A DNA stretch of 64,000 nucleotides from Calliopum simillimum (Eukaryota; Arthropoda; Insecta; Diptera; Lauxaniidae). Numbering within the stretch: the stretch's first letter is position 1; the number at the start of each line of letters is the position of its first letter. Below, one piece after another: positions 35,738 to 48,111 of this stretch. The notes beneath the pieces are model-generated. The model saw nothing but the letters and a program-made list of their open reading frames with translations, was not told the origin of the DNA and made no database searches. The stretch lies in contig OX638368.1 in NCBI GenBank assembly GCA_951812925.1, positions 25,793,187-25,857,186 of the forward strand, given 5' to 3'. A program made the position numbers and the translations under genes.

Positions 35738-37559
35738 CTACACAACTCGTTAAAAAAGAAAAACAAAAACTTGAGAAATATTCGTGCAGACAGAAAGATA
35801 TAACTTTTTTTGTATGAATTGTACATGTGTACATATATAGCATTATGTGCATACATGCACATATGGTAGATACAATTTTTTCCAAAGACACATACTATAT
35901 ATATAAAGAAACTGAAATAACATTACATTTTTCTTTCTATCAGAATCCATATAGATGTAGTATATGTCTTTTATTTGACATTTATATAGATATATTATAT
36001 TATAAGGTTACAAAGCTTCTGGGAGGTGATAGAGGAGGCCTAGACAAACCCAGGTCTAAAATGTACCTCTGAGGAGTTGTAGCGAAAAAAGGATTTTCTG
36101 ACTTGTTTTACAAAAAAAAAAAAAATTTCTTAGGTCACCCAAATGTTTAAGAGAAAATTTTTTTATGGGAAACTTTTACCTAATTGTATGAGCTTTCGAA
36201 AGTGTATTTAGTTTGTAAGGCTCAAAAGGATTTTGCAAAGTTCTGAACCTTTAAAGTCGATATTTTGAATTTTTTTCTACTTTTTGACTTTGGCGGCCAA
36301 TTTTGATATGAAAAAGTGGTATTAACATACCGCTTTATAATTTTTCTTGCAAACCTCATTAAATTTCCTTTTAATTCGGTAGTACATTTGTTATACCAGT
36401 TTTATGATTTGAGATCAGGAAAAAATACTTATGTAACAAAACACGCCTTACTCGCATGCGTTGCGCTGTATTATTGCGCATGCGCTGTCCTTTATCTAGC
36501 AGAATCTTCAAACGGGTTGTTCTTGAAAAAGGGCATATGAAAAAATAGGCCTAATTAAGCTGTTTACAGTGATATACAATTTTTGAAGATGGGACGTCAC
36601 CTTCCGAAGTTATGGGAAAAAGGAGTTGGGTACGTTATCCCGTTTTTCAAAATCCTGCCCGAATTAATAAACGTAATTTTATTTATAAAAACGGGATATT
36701 GAAATGTTATTACGACATTTTCACGAAGTATAATATTAATGTTCTATCGTTCCATATAGCACAATCAATGTTTTTCATGACATGAAAATTAACAAACCAA
36801 GTTCTTTCCTGAAAAATATCAAACGCAAAATTTTTCTTCAAACATTTGCCAAGTTTCCCATACAAAAATTTTCATCGCTTCGAAACATTTGTAAGGTTTC
36901 GCAAAAAATTTCATAATTCATGCAACTAAAAATATTTTTCATTTTCTCTTTATTAATATCACAACTATTGTTAAAAATAATATTTCACTCTATATACATT
37001 TTTTTGTGGTCCGTTGGTTCTGGGTAATGCAAAGAGCAGAGAATATCTTAAGAAACTCGGGATTCTTAAATTAGAAATTTTTTGAAAAACGGGATTTTCA
37101 AAAGTTTTAAGTTTTTTTAAGTTTTTAAGTAAAACGGGATTTTGGAAAACGGGATTTAGTCTCTTTCCCGGAAAATAAGAATATTAGAATGGTCTAAAAA
37201 AAAAATATTTTTTGTATCGTAGGTAAGCTTTCAAATAGAGGGAGGTTTTTCTAAACTTTTTTTGTATGGGCCCAGTCTACTGAGTAGTGATGCATCAGCC
37301 CTCTTGCCAACATGTTTATTTCCTTTTTGTTTTTAGAAAATGGGGAAACGGCTTCGGGACTTGGGCCTTAGTCGAGGACGAACGAGGTCCTGCGGTCTTT
37401 GCCAAGACTTTAGTTCTCTTGCTCTGGAACCCTCTTGGTCTTTGCCAAGGCGAACAGGGTCGAGACTCCCGACAAAAAAGAAATAAAGTGCGGTTGTGGC
37501 TAAACAAGAAAATGCATAATGGCAGCGTTTTTTAAAGTCCAAGCATTTCTTGACTTCTG

Positions 37560-37880
37560 GCAGCAGCAGATCTCTCTTCTTTAAGCGTAGTAGACCTTCT
37601 ACGTATCATCCAATTAATAAATAATGTAAGTGTACCCAATTGCTGCTGTTGAAGAACGTATGATCCGCGTTGTCGAGCTCCGCGTCGCCAGATATACAGT
37701 CTGATCCATCTGTGTTCTCTATCCTGTTTCGGAATTTCTGCAAATTTCCATGTCCTGATAACAGCTGCGTAATGTAATAATTTACATCGCCGATTTTCCT
37801 GTTACACCAGGTGTTCAACTGAGGTATTAGCCACGCTTTTTGATGCTTTCACTTTGCCATCTCTCTTGTGCTGTCCACTA
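37560..37880 (-). pseudogene. Non-LTR retrotransposon (R1/LOA-like) 3' ORF2 fragment
   Basis: The minus-strand frame contains WCNRKIGDVNYYITQLLSGH, then F-x-x-R and a degraded Cys pattern (CISGDAELDNADHTFF). It continues, after a stop, to YVEGLLRLKKRDL. This is the C-terminal end of R1/LOA-type LINE ORF2 proteins, downstream of the reverse transcriptase, where TQ-L-GHG and a C-C-H-C-like segment (..CG..E...H.F..C) are usual. Stops interrupt it and the RT domain is absent, so it is a short dead fragment. The GC-richer 37330-37540 beside it may be its 3' region, but I see no clear homology there. Confidence 0.6.
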
Positions 37881-39200
37881 ATTTACCAGCAAGTATATTG
37901 GTATCGTTCCGCTAATTAATTAGTAGTGTAATTTAATAAATTTGATAGATAAGAAATGAGTTTCTTCGTAAAAAAAAGTATCGTGGCATTTTGCTTATTG
38001 ATAAATATGCAAACAAAATGCTTATAATGCGAAAAAATAAAAATTCAAAATAAATGACAAAACTGCATAAATGTGTGAAAAATCTTGGCGTTGACATTGA
38101 AATTAAGTTCAATGAAATTCACCAATATTTAACGAGTAATCAACACGAATCCAAAAGAGTCGAAAAAGAACCAAAAGAAACAAAAAAAAAAAAAAATGAA
38201 CCAAAACAATTACAGTAAATACGCTAAAAATTATTGACAATGAGAACTTTTTTGTCAATTTAATTTAAGTGTTGATTTCCTGCAATCGATTTCTTATTTC
38301 TGTCTTATTTTTTAGTTTTTTTTTATCAAAAAGTGTCTTTCGTTTTCAATTTTGCTTCTTTCTCTCTATCTCTCTCTTTTTATTTCTGTCTTTGTTTACT
38401 GAATAATTTATACAATTTTATGTAATTCAATTTTGCTGCGGTAGCAATGACGGCAACATTCTGTTGACTGCTTAATTTGTCAATTGTTTTGTATCTGTCA
38501 ATTTTATGAGAAATGAAAAAATAAAAAAAAAACATCGCCTCATGGTAATTTGAATGAATGAAGGAAGGAAGAAAATAAAATATATATATCTTTCTATTTG
38601 TTGATTTGCGTTATTTAAAGTGACATTTTGTTTATGCAACTACTTATATGCTGACAAATACTTTTCAATAATATTTATTGAGCCAAACAAATAGACATGG
38701 CGTGCGTTTTCAACTCTCTTGTGTAAAAATTGTTTCAAATTTTCAATATAAGTATGTACATATGGTGGCGGATACTCTATCGCGCAAAGTTGCTTGTATT
38801 TTTAATTAGCTATAACTAGAAAAAATCTATTTCCCCATTGTCAGACATCATAACGTCGGGGTAAAACTACAACTAAGCATCTACATATTTGATGTTTTGT
38901 GTTAAGTATACAGAAAAAGGAAAAAAGTCCTTATTTAGTCGGTTTTTTGATATGTGGTCCCCATCAGTTTATTTGCAAACTAGTAGAAATTGGAAACTTA
39001 AAATTGAATTTCAAAAAACTTAAAAAACGTTTTCTCAAAACATCAAAAATGTAGATGTCTAGTTTTAGTTTAACCCTGACGGATATGTGACTGACAATTG
39101 TTTCAAACTGAACAACCTTAATGTAGAACTCTCTTGGTTGCCTTGCTCTTGGTTAAACAAATTGAAATCAGAAAAAAAAAACCAAAAATCGGCGCTTAAA

Positions 39201-41587
39201 CTATGTACATTAGACCGGGTCGAAATTTAAATTCATCCCAAAACCGACTCAAAAGTTAGAGGGACTCTTTAATCTGCATTTTTTTTTTTATTCTGAGAAA
39301 AACCATGTTTTTTGATCATAACTTTTTTTTTTTTATAGAAAATGGATACCCAAGAGTGCTTTAGAAATAAAAATTAGGTTTTTACAAAAATTTTGGCGTT
39401 TAAAAATAATTTTTTTTTTTTTTTTTTGGGTATAGATAATATTTGGTTCCAAAAATCGATTTTTTTTTACTCAAAAGCAAGGGAACTTACGAAAAAAGTG
39501 TATAAGGTAAAAAATGCTTGAAATTGTCCAAAGAATACCTACGTGTGAATTTTTTCAGATATTTTTGAGCTATTTTATAATTTTTCAAAACTTGGTCAAA
39601 AAAAAAATTCTGAAAAAATTTCCCACCTATTCTCTGAAGGATTCTTAGCATTTTACGTCGTAAGAAACTTTTTCGTAGATCACGGTGCTTGTGGGAGAAT
39701 TTAAATCAAATTTTGATGTACCTCGGATTTTTTTGTAAATTCTTATTATAGATGTCAATAGAAGTTATTCTATGCAAAAAATAAAATCATAGAGGTGGCG
39801 CTTTTTTAAAGATAATCCCTTTTCCAATTGGGGCATTTTCCCATACAAAAAAATAAATTTTTTTTTTTTAACTACATTAAACAAAAATCAAAATAATCAC
39901 ATTCGATGTGTTTTGCGATGCTTCACGCGAATCCGACCTCAGAATTGCTCTATCGTGTATAGTTTTTGAGATATTCTAATCTAAAAGCCGAAAAAAGTCG
40001 ATTTTTGCCATGTTTTGAAGCTATATAACTATGTAACATATCATTTATTCGTTAAATGTGGTTAAAGTATTTGAAAGCCATGATTTTTTCCTTTAAAATC
40101 TAATTTAAATTATGTTTATATCTTCATGCTTCTAAGAGATATCGTAGACCGAAATATTGGCTAAACGGGTTTTTTGCACTTTTGTGTATTTTTAGGTTAG
40201 GATATCTTTGACGAAAAAAAAGATATCAACATAAATTAAATTAGGTTTTAAAGGCAAAGATTAGGACTTTAATGTTGTTTATCAGATTTAACGAAATTAA
40301 AATTTCTTTCACATTTTAAACATGTTCAACGACTTGTAAATTCAACCGTTTGACACCCCGAGTGTTGTTACGTGTATGCCATACGGCTTAATTTTAAAAT
40401 GGTCGGTTCGTTAAACATGCTTAAAATATGAAAGAAATTTTAGTTTCATCAAATCTGGTAAACAACTTTAAAGTCCTAATCTTTGCCTTTTTTTCGTCAA
40501 AGATATCCTAACCTAAAAAGACACAAAAGTGCAAAAAACCCGTTTAGCCAATATTTCGGCCTACGATATCTCTTAGAAGCATGAAGATATAAACATAATT
40601 TAAATTAGATTTTAAAGGAAAAGATCATGGCTTTCAAGTACTTTAACCACATTTAACGAATAAATGATATGTTACATAGTTATATAGCTTCGAAACATGG
40701 CAAAAAACGACTTTTTTCGGCTTTAAGATTAGAATATCTCAAAAACTATACACGATAGAGCAATTCTGAGGTCGGATTCGCGTGAAGCATCGCAAAACAC
40801 ATCGAATGTGATTATTTTGATTTTTGTTTAATGTAGTTAAAAAAAAAAAATTTATTTTTTTGTATGGGAAAATGCCCCAATTGGAAAAGGGATTATCTTT
40901 AAAAAAGCGCCACCTCTATGATTTTATTTTTTGCATAGAATAACTTCTATTGACATCTATAATAAGAATTTACAAAAAAATCCGAGGTACATCAAAATTT
41001 GATTTAAATTCTCCCACAAGCACCGTGAGATGCCTTGATTTTGAGTAAACCTAGCATTTTGCTAGCAAACGTGAACTTAACAGCTGAAAACTCAATTTGA
41101 TAAATTTTTTGAAAAATTATGAAATAGCTCAAAAACTTCTGAAACAATTCACATGTATTCCTTGAACAATTCCAAGCATTTTTGCCTTATACACTTTTTT
41201 CGTAAGTTTTATTGCTTTTGAGTAAGAAATCGTTTTTCCGACCTCGTTATTAAAAACGTAAAAAAATAATTTTTTTTTTTTATACCCAAAAAATAAAAAT
41301 TTTAAACGCCAAAATTTTTGTAAGGACATAATATTTATTTCTAAAGCACTCGTGGGTATCCATTTTCTAATGAAAAAATAAGTTATACACAAAAAACATG
41401 TTTTTTTAAGCCAAAAAAGGTCTTCACTAGAATCAAGTTTGGTTTTTTCAAAATGAAAAAAAAAAAAAAAAAAATAAATAAAAAAATGATGCAGACATCG
41501 TTTTTAATAGTCCCTCTTACTTTTGAGTTGGTTTCGGGTTGATTTTATTTTGCTTCATACAAAATCGACCTGGTCTAATGTACATAG
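39201..41587. repeat. 2.39-kb inverted repeat (foldback) with ~1.1-kb arms
   Basis: The left outer end CTATGTACATTAGACC (39201) is matched inverted at 41572-41587. The inner arms (about 39684-40333 and 40408-41030) are nearly identical inverted copies: GATATCTTTGACGAAAAAAA, AAAACCCGTTTAGCC and GAATCCGACCTCAGAATTGC have exact or one-mismatch partners. The outer arms (39201-39640 and 41100-41587) are more diverged. A non-homologous patch lies at 39640-39684 versus 41030-41100, and the loop is about 75 nt (40334-40407). No open frame is present. Confidence 0.9.
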
Positions 41588-41655
41588 GTTGATTCTTCTC
41601 TGACAATTAATTTGCTGTTAAAAAGATCACAACATAATGCGCATTTTTTTTTTAA

Positions 41656-41673
41656 GCCCCACGTTGGGCGCCA
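41656..41673 (-). repeat. Perfect primer-binding-site sequence (LTR relic, minus strand)
   Basis: GCCCCACGTTGGGCGCCA on the + strand is, on the minus strand, an 18/18 match to the tRNA-Lys(CUU)-type primer-binding site. Beginning two bases to the right, TGTTAT... would be the end of a minus-strand LTR (...ATAACA). No internal coding region lies to the left, where the foldback ends only 69 bp away. Confidence 0.6.
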
Positions 41674-41999
41674 ATGTTATCTTTGAAAACAAAATAATCA
41701 TGCATTCAAGAAAATTATTAATATAATAAATACAAAAGTGCATAAATACAAAGTGAAGAGATTCGAGGTCAAAGGTCAAGAATCTTGTAAAACATAGTGA
41801 TGTATTATATTTTTACACCCTACACCCAGGGTATATTCACTTTGTCCTTCCTTTTGTAACGTAGAAGGAGGCTTGACAGTTATAAAAAAGTATATACCTA
41901 TATTTTTGAAATTCGGTGTACTGCCTCCGTCGTCAAAGTTATCTCATGAGATAACAAAAAATAAATACTATGAATTGTAAGTGCAAGCTCTAAAAAAAA

Positions 42000-42310
42000 A
42001 AACTGGGCGAATTCGGACAAGAAGGCGTGGCTACTCCCATTCAAGCAAAAGTTTCAAAATGCTATACTGCTATAAATGCACACTCTGAGTAAAAACTGGG
42101 TGAGCTCGGACAAGAGGGTGGGGCACCTCCCATATTAGCAAAAATTTCAAAATGCTTTACTGAAAGAGTTTTTTGAGATAATCCAACTAAATTTCACCCA
42201 AACACTAAGGGGTATAAATGTAAGCTTTGAGCAAAAACTGGGTGAACTCGGAGAAGAGGGCGTGGCATCTTCAATAAAAGCAAAACTTTCGAAACACTGC
42301 AGTGTAGGGT
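42000..42310 (+). repeat. Degenerate tandem repeat, 'GAGGGCGTGGC' family
   Basis: Three units carry AACTGGG(C/T)GA.(C/T)TCGGA(C/G)AAGA.GG..GTGGC and AAAGTTTC.AAAATGC.(A/T)TACTG, at about 42002, 42096 and 42237. Similar phrases occur at about 8670-8770 and, in inverse orientation, at 16725-16960 and 26385-26585. Confidence 0.5.
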
Positions 42311-44199
42311 ATTTAATGTTTGGCCAGGCCAAAGGTAACACCCTTAGGTTATCTCTTAAACGATGAGTTGTACGAAAAAAATTTTAGAATCTTTTTTTGC
42401 AGAAAATTTAAACTGTATGTTTTAAATTTAAGGAGAAACATACATTCATACACGATACATTTAATTTGTATAGGACATATTTATTTTTTTTTCGCTTGGA
42501 CAGTAGAATAATTTTGCTTTTGATTATGTTTGTGTTCTAATGTTTTGCAAATAAATAGCTGCTGACACATTTTATACAGACCCCCGGCACCCACACGTAA
42601 TTACAGCAACCTCATTATTAATTTTTTCTCCGAAAGCATACATTTTAAGGTAATGCATATTCCCTGATAAACGGTGACAAGACTTTGATAAGATAAATCG
42701 GTTGTTAAGCTTGTTTGTTTATTCATTATACAACAATTAAATATTATTTCAAAATGAGTCATCAAAAAAGGGAATATTTAATTTTATATTTACAAAATCT
42801 TGAAATTTATCTGAAAAAAAAAAAAAAAAAAAAAAAATGTCCAGAAAATCTGATTTAAAACAGCTTTTTCTTGTCAGATGACGATATTTTGTGGCAAATG
42901 AAAGTTAACCTCAACAGAACTTTACTCAACTTTCTTTAAGTCGACTTTAGTCATAGAAAAATCCAATCTATGAAAATGGTTCAGTAAGAAGTTACAAACC
43001 TGCTAACGAAACGCTTAAGTAACGCTTGGTTTAATATATGCCTTATTTCCACTATCTTGGTTAACTATGTAGAAAACCAAAGTTCAATAATCAGCATTCT
43101 CACTGGGTCGCTTGGTTTTTTTCGGCTTGTGAGTTTGTTTATTAAATCAAAACACTATATGCACTTTTGTCAATTGTAGGTTTGAATACATCTTGTAATT
43201 TTAAAAAACCGATTCGATGTATTCGAGAGAAAAAATTGTAAGGGTTTCATAATTGAAATGAAATTTTCTCTTTTTTTTACAACTTATTGACAGTTTCCCT
43301 TTCTCAGTTAAAACATTTTTCTAATTGTTGCTATTGCTGTTGTTTTTGTTTTTCTCCCTCTATACATCGCTACGTCATACCATTACAGCAATTACGTTTT
43401 CCATTATCCAACCAAATCGACCTCCCGTCAACCAACGTCGTCGTCGTCAGAACAACGTAAAAATAAAATACGAGTACTTCATCTAAAGCGAATCGCGTGG
43501 CTGCTACGTTTTTTTGTAATTTTAATAGTTTTAGTAGTCATTGACACAATTACATTTTCAATTGACTTTGAATGCATTGGAGTAAGAGTATTGAGCTGTG
43601 TTTAATATGCACATTTATGAGTTACATACATAAAATTATATGCACAATACGAATTTGAGCCCATAATTAAGATATTCATAACAAAAGTACCCCGACTGAT
43701 TAAATAAAACAGCTACATACATTTTTTATAAATTAATGAAATTTATATCGTTATTTGTAGTGATGATTTGCGGGCGATGTCGAGAGTATTTCAAATTAGA
43801 GTTTGTCTTGGAATCTCAGCTGATAGCATGTCTTCGAAAGCAAAAAAAAAAAAAAAAACATGCAAATCGGATAACTGATTTTTGAATTATGGGATTTTCC
43901 AAGAACCCGGACGAAGCCGAGGGTATTTCGAAATAAAATGTTACCTAAAACCTTGCCATGCAAAATATCTATAAGAGAAAGAAAAAATCTCGAGTTATGG
44001 AGACACAGACGGACAGACAGACAGACGTTGTATTTTATATAGTAGTATTTATTTTATTTGTATGGAAAGTGGACCCTAGGTGTATCCGCAAACGACGCAA
44101 ACAAAGTGCACTGTTTCATACTGTCTTGACGTGAAAAATTCAAAATTAATTTTTTAGTATGCAGAACTGTTAAAATATGTGCACTGACCTCACGAAATT

Positions 44200-44590
44200 G
44201 AGTGAAGTGATTTTGGCGGGGGTGTGGGGGTAGCACCCATACGAAAGAAATGAACAATACTCTATATCTCTGCACTTGCAGTAGCTGTTATTACAAAACT
44301 CTGTAAACAGAAGTATACTGTGTTCACTAAACACCCTGCAAAAACTGGAGGAAATTGAACAAAGGGGCGTTGCACCCCCCCACACGAAAAACAGCTCAAT
44401 AGCTACCATATATCTCTGCACCTGTAGCAGTTATTATTACAAAACTTTGTTGAGTATACTGCGTTCATCAAATGCCTTGCAAAAATTGGAGCTATTTGAA
44501 CAAGGGGCATTGCACCCCCATACAAAAAACATATCAATCGCTATATCTTTGCACCTGTAGCAGTTATTACTACAAAACTTTATATTCAGA
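44200..44590 (+). repeat. Three ~140-bp tandem units
   Basis: The phrase ATATCT(C/T)TGCAC(C/T)TG(C/T)AG(T/C)AG and TTATTACAAAACT recur at about 44265, 44414 and 44548. Each is preceded by a GGGG-rich 'TTGCACCCCC.ACAC/TAC' segment. The array lies immediately to the left of the mariner C-terminal fragment. Confidence 0.65.
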
Positions 44591-44599
44591 ACGTGTATT

Positions 44600-45163
44600 T
44601 TATTTACAAAATACTATACGAATAAAGTGATGTATTTTTATTCAGTTTGGTTCTTTACAATTTTTTTGGACTAGTTTTTGAAAACAATATCAATTAAGTG
44701 GCCACCTTTGTTAGCAATTACAAAATGACTCCTTTTTTCTGCGTTTGCCATTACCTTTCCGAGCATCTCGGGTGTTATAGCGTCGATTTCAGCACGAATG
44801 TTTGCCTTGAGCTCGCCAATAGTTTGAGGCTGGTTGGCGTAAACCTTGCTTTTCAGATAACCCCACAAAAAGAAGTCCGGGGGGGTTAAATCAGGTGATC
44901 TGGGTGGCCAGTCAATGTCAGCTCTTTTTGACACCAGACGTCCCGGGAATTTTCGTTGCAGAAATGCAATTGTTGCGTTTGCAGTGTGGCATGGTGCACC
45001 GTCTTGTTGCAACCAGTAACCATCTAGACCTTTCTCACGCATTTGCGGGCAGACATAATGAGCCAACATCCACCGATATCGATTTCCATCGACAGTTTCG
45101 TTTTCGTTGGGTCCTGAGCAACACTCTCTCTCACTGCTTCAACCAGTTCATTGGAACGTCTTG
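44600..45163 (-). mobile_element. DD41D mariner, 3' part (left of retrotransposon insertion)
   Basis: This is the minus-strand 3' half of an IS630-Tc1-mariner element split by the retrotransposon at 45164; the other part is 55656-55978. The cut frame is re-entered here, and the segment then shows an internal deletion that removes the region carrying the first catalytic Asp and shifts frame. No TIR matching the right-hand end (CAGGGTGCTCC type) is visible near 44600, so the left terminus is lost or too diverged. Confidence 0.8.
44671..45069 (-). pseudogene. Mariner-like (DD41D) transposase C-terminal fragment
   Basis: A 132-residue open frame covers the C-terminal third of a DDE transposase. 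The second catalytic Asp is D23 in LQQDGAPCHTA. The third is D65 in DWPPRSPDLTPPDFFLWGYL, with 41 residues between them, hence DD41D rather than the DD34D of classic mariner. It then continues LKSKVYANQPQTIGELKANI and a Gly-Gly-His-Leu C-terminus. Just upstream the reading is RYRWMLAHY in frame, but an internal deletion joins it out of frame to the N-terminal part. The first catalytic Asp is missing, so the protein cannot be active. Confidence 0.9.
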
Positions 45164-47614
45164 TGTAACGTTCAATTTCGAAAAATTATATTCAAACCCA
45201 TTTTTTTTAAATAATATTGATTTTGATCGCTTAGCACTTGTTTTATTGATTTACTTCTTAATTCAGTGATTTTTTTTTTCGTTTACGTATTCATAAATTT
45301 TTCCAATAGATATTTTTTTGTGATCATTTTACAACACAAATAAAATTTTCTATAAGCGGCTCTTTATTTACAAGTACATTACGTACAAAAATTATTTATA
45401 TCCGGATGATCAAAAATTATTTTGTTCAGCCATGATAAATTTGGTATATACGCATATCCCGTGAACTCGATCTTTCTTTCGATATCTGAACTCCATGAGG
45501 CAAAGTTGTATTCTAGTAAAAAAGTTTTGAAATAAAAAGCCCTAATAAGCCGTACAATTTAAAGTAATCGTAATAAATAGTTACTAAAAGGTAATATAAA
45601 ATTAGTTATTTCACTTTAGAGCAATCAATTTATTAGAAATTTTTCTATTTTTTACATGTTTTTGACAAAATTAAGATTGACCAAATTGAAGTGTTCGATT
45701 AGGAGCTACACGATTTAGAATAGGCATAATCAAACGAACAGCAATTATTTGCTGTTAAATTCATCACTTTCCTCAAGTGAGAAAAGCTGTATAAGATTTC
45801 CTGAGGAATAACTTTTGTATCGCTGTCCAATACTGCAGTCAGAATCGAAAGAAACTCAAAACGTCATAAAGACAAAATACACCAGACAAACAACAAACGC
45901 AAAGTCCAGAACACAACAAGTAGAGCAAAGCTACGGAAAAATTTGTTGTTAATTTCGGCGTTAAAATTTATTCATTTGCCAAAGTTAATCTATTCTTAAA
46001 AGAGAGTCAGTTTCGTGCATAAGAAGAAAATTAATAAGTAGAAGAAAAAAACCTATACAAAAGTATTCTTAAATTAGAAATTAATTAAACAACTAAATAA
46101 TACTCGTAAAATAGTGGAAAAAAGAAACGCAAAAAAATAGTGCACAATAGTAAATTTAGTTTTCATAATACTTAGTCATTTTTTTTAAAGAATTATTGCA
46201 TAAATTTTGCTTAAAAGCCTAAAGATCAAAAAAAAAAAAAAACAATTACATACTCGTATATACATAAGTTAAATTCATCATATATTAAAAACCAGCAGAA
46301 CATCAGCGAAAGGCCTTTCAACGGTGGATTGCCGGTAAGTTTTTTATATTATATATTATTAAAAGATTCCATAAAAAAATACATAGCCACGAAAATTCTG
46401 TTATTTAATGCAACTCTATATATAAGTCATAGAGTTTGGCATGTGAATCTATGCTAGCATTAAATAGGGGAATTTTCTGTTAACTTGTGAAATTTAACAG
46501 AAATGCTAACATCTGTTCCCACTCAGAATTAACAGTAAGCGCAACCTAACAGAGTGCATTGCTACGCTACTAGCGTTGATACTTCGTCTTCGCATAGCAA
46601 TGTTACGCGTTTTTTTATATTACTGTTCTTGCTTTTGTTTACATTTTTCGTTCGTTTTAATATGTGTACTGAGTGTTAAGTAAAGTTTGGTTTTGATTAT
46701 TTAAAACAATTAAAAACCCAAATTTGTATGTCGCAATAATTACGTTAAAAAAAAAAAAAAAATATTTAATTTAGTAAAAACTCATAAGATGGTTGATATT
46801 TTTCTATTTCAATAATTTAAAAATTATTAAAATTCGATAAAATATGAAAAGATTGAAATCTTAGGTTTTCAAGCATTTGCCAATTCTTATTCAAATTCTC
46901 ATTGTATGTAGTGTAGTTGTGCAACATTTTTGCTAGCAACATTTTTTTTTTTTCTCGCAACATTTTGCTTCGATTGCAACATGTTAATATTATGTTAATC
47001 ATACGTCAAGTTTAATTTTGTTATGTAGTTGTTTTCATACGTTTAAGTACTTAAAAATTTATAAAAAAAAATCCTATCTAAATAATACCTAGCTTAAAAT
47101 TTAAAACTTAAATAAAACAAATAATTTTGTATTGAATTACCCGAAATGAATAGAATTTTTAATTTTTGAGGTGATTATAAGTTGAACATCATGGTGAACT
47201 AAAGTAGTGTACATTTCCTTGGTAATATGATGAGGTAATTCAAGTCATAAGGGATCATTTGATAACATCGCAGCAAATGATCAAGGTGGGGTGGGACGAA
47301 GATGCGAGGGTAGAAAAAACACCTAACTGCTCTCAAGATTTGTAAAGGTGAAGTTCTACTGAGGTAATGTTGGTACTTTCACTATTCAGTGTTAATTGTT
47401 TATGCTTCTTTCCTATCTCTTCTGACTTTTAAGTCATTTCTATTCTCTTTTGAGCAGTGGCTGATTTAGGGACTCAGAAATAAATTGTTATGTTCGGGTT
47501 CTGGCAAGGGTTTGGGTCACGAATCCCCCAACCACTGATTGCTAGCGGCAGACAAGGGTCCCGACCTTTGACCTATTTCTCCTCCAGACAAACCATTTTC
47601 TCCGGTACGTTACA
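45164..47614 (+). repeat. 5' LTR
   Basis: 2451 bp, bounded by the 7-bp inverted repeat TGTAACG/CGTTACA. It is unusually long and has no significant open frame. It contains a consensus splice donor (GCCG|GTAAGT at 46335) and, 1.1 kb downstream, a good acceptor (TTTTGAGCAG at 47457). An AATAAA near 47480 could serve polyadenylation. It is almost identical to the 3' LTR. Confidence 0.97.
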
Positions 47615-47622
47615 TAATATTT

Positions 47623-47640
47623 TTGCGCCCAACGTGGGGC
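47623..47640 (+). promoter_or_regulatory. Primer-binding site for minus-strand DNA synthesis
   Basis: TTGCGCCCAACGTGGGGC begins 8 bases after the 5' LTR and matches the complement of the tRNA-Lys(CUU) 3' end at 17 of 18 positions (second base T for G). The same primer type is used by several retroviruses and by fly LTR elements. The gap of 8 bases is slightly larger than in many gypsy elements. Confidence 0.85.
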
Positions 47641-48111
47641 ATTTTTGCGGATATTTTGTTTAAATTTTATTTGCATTCGTTCCTCACATATAATTGATGT
47701 TTCGTTATTTTGTTTTAAAGTTGTAATAAACCTACAAACATTTCTGGACATTCGAATATTTGGCGGTTTTTAGAACAAATACTTTCGACCGATTTGATTC
47801 TAGGGATTCCTTTTGCAACTTTATTCAATGTAATATCTTGTATTCTCGTGAACTATAAGTGGTGCCTATGCAATATCGGAAATACAATATTTTAGTGCTT
47901 GCACATTATATTGTCCATTTTGCATAATTGCTTTACTGTGTCATGATTTGCAATTTTCTTTATACTATACTCTTATTTACACATTACCTTGAGAAAACTT
48001 TTTGCCTTTACAATATCTTTGATATTACCTCTCATTTTTACCGATAGGAAAATGTCATAAAATTTTTGAAATAAAATTCTCATTTGATAGATTTTTGTTC
48101 TTGCTAAATTT

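Noticed and set aside
44895..45269. 124-codon + strand frame
   Set aside because: It is antisense to the mariner transposase and runs across the LTR junction, so it is accidental.
46817..47002. 61-codon minus-strand frame, also at 54858-55043
   Set aside because: Present twice only because it lies in the LTRs; it has no domain and is AT-rich low-complexity.
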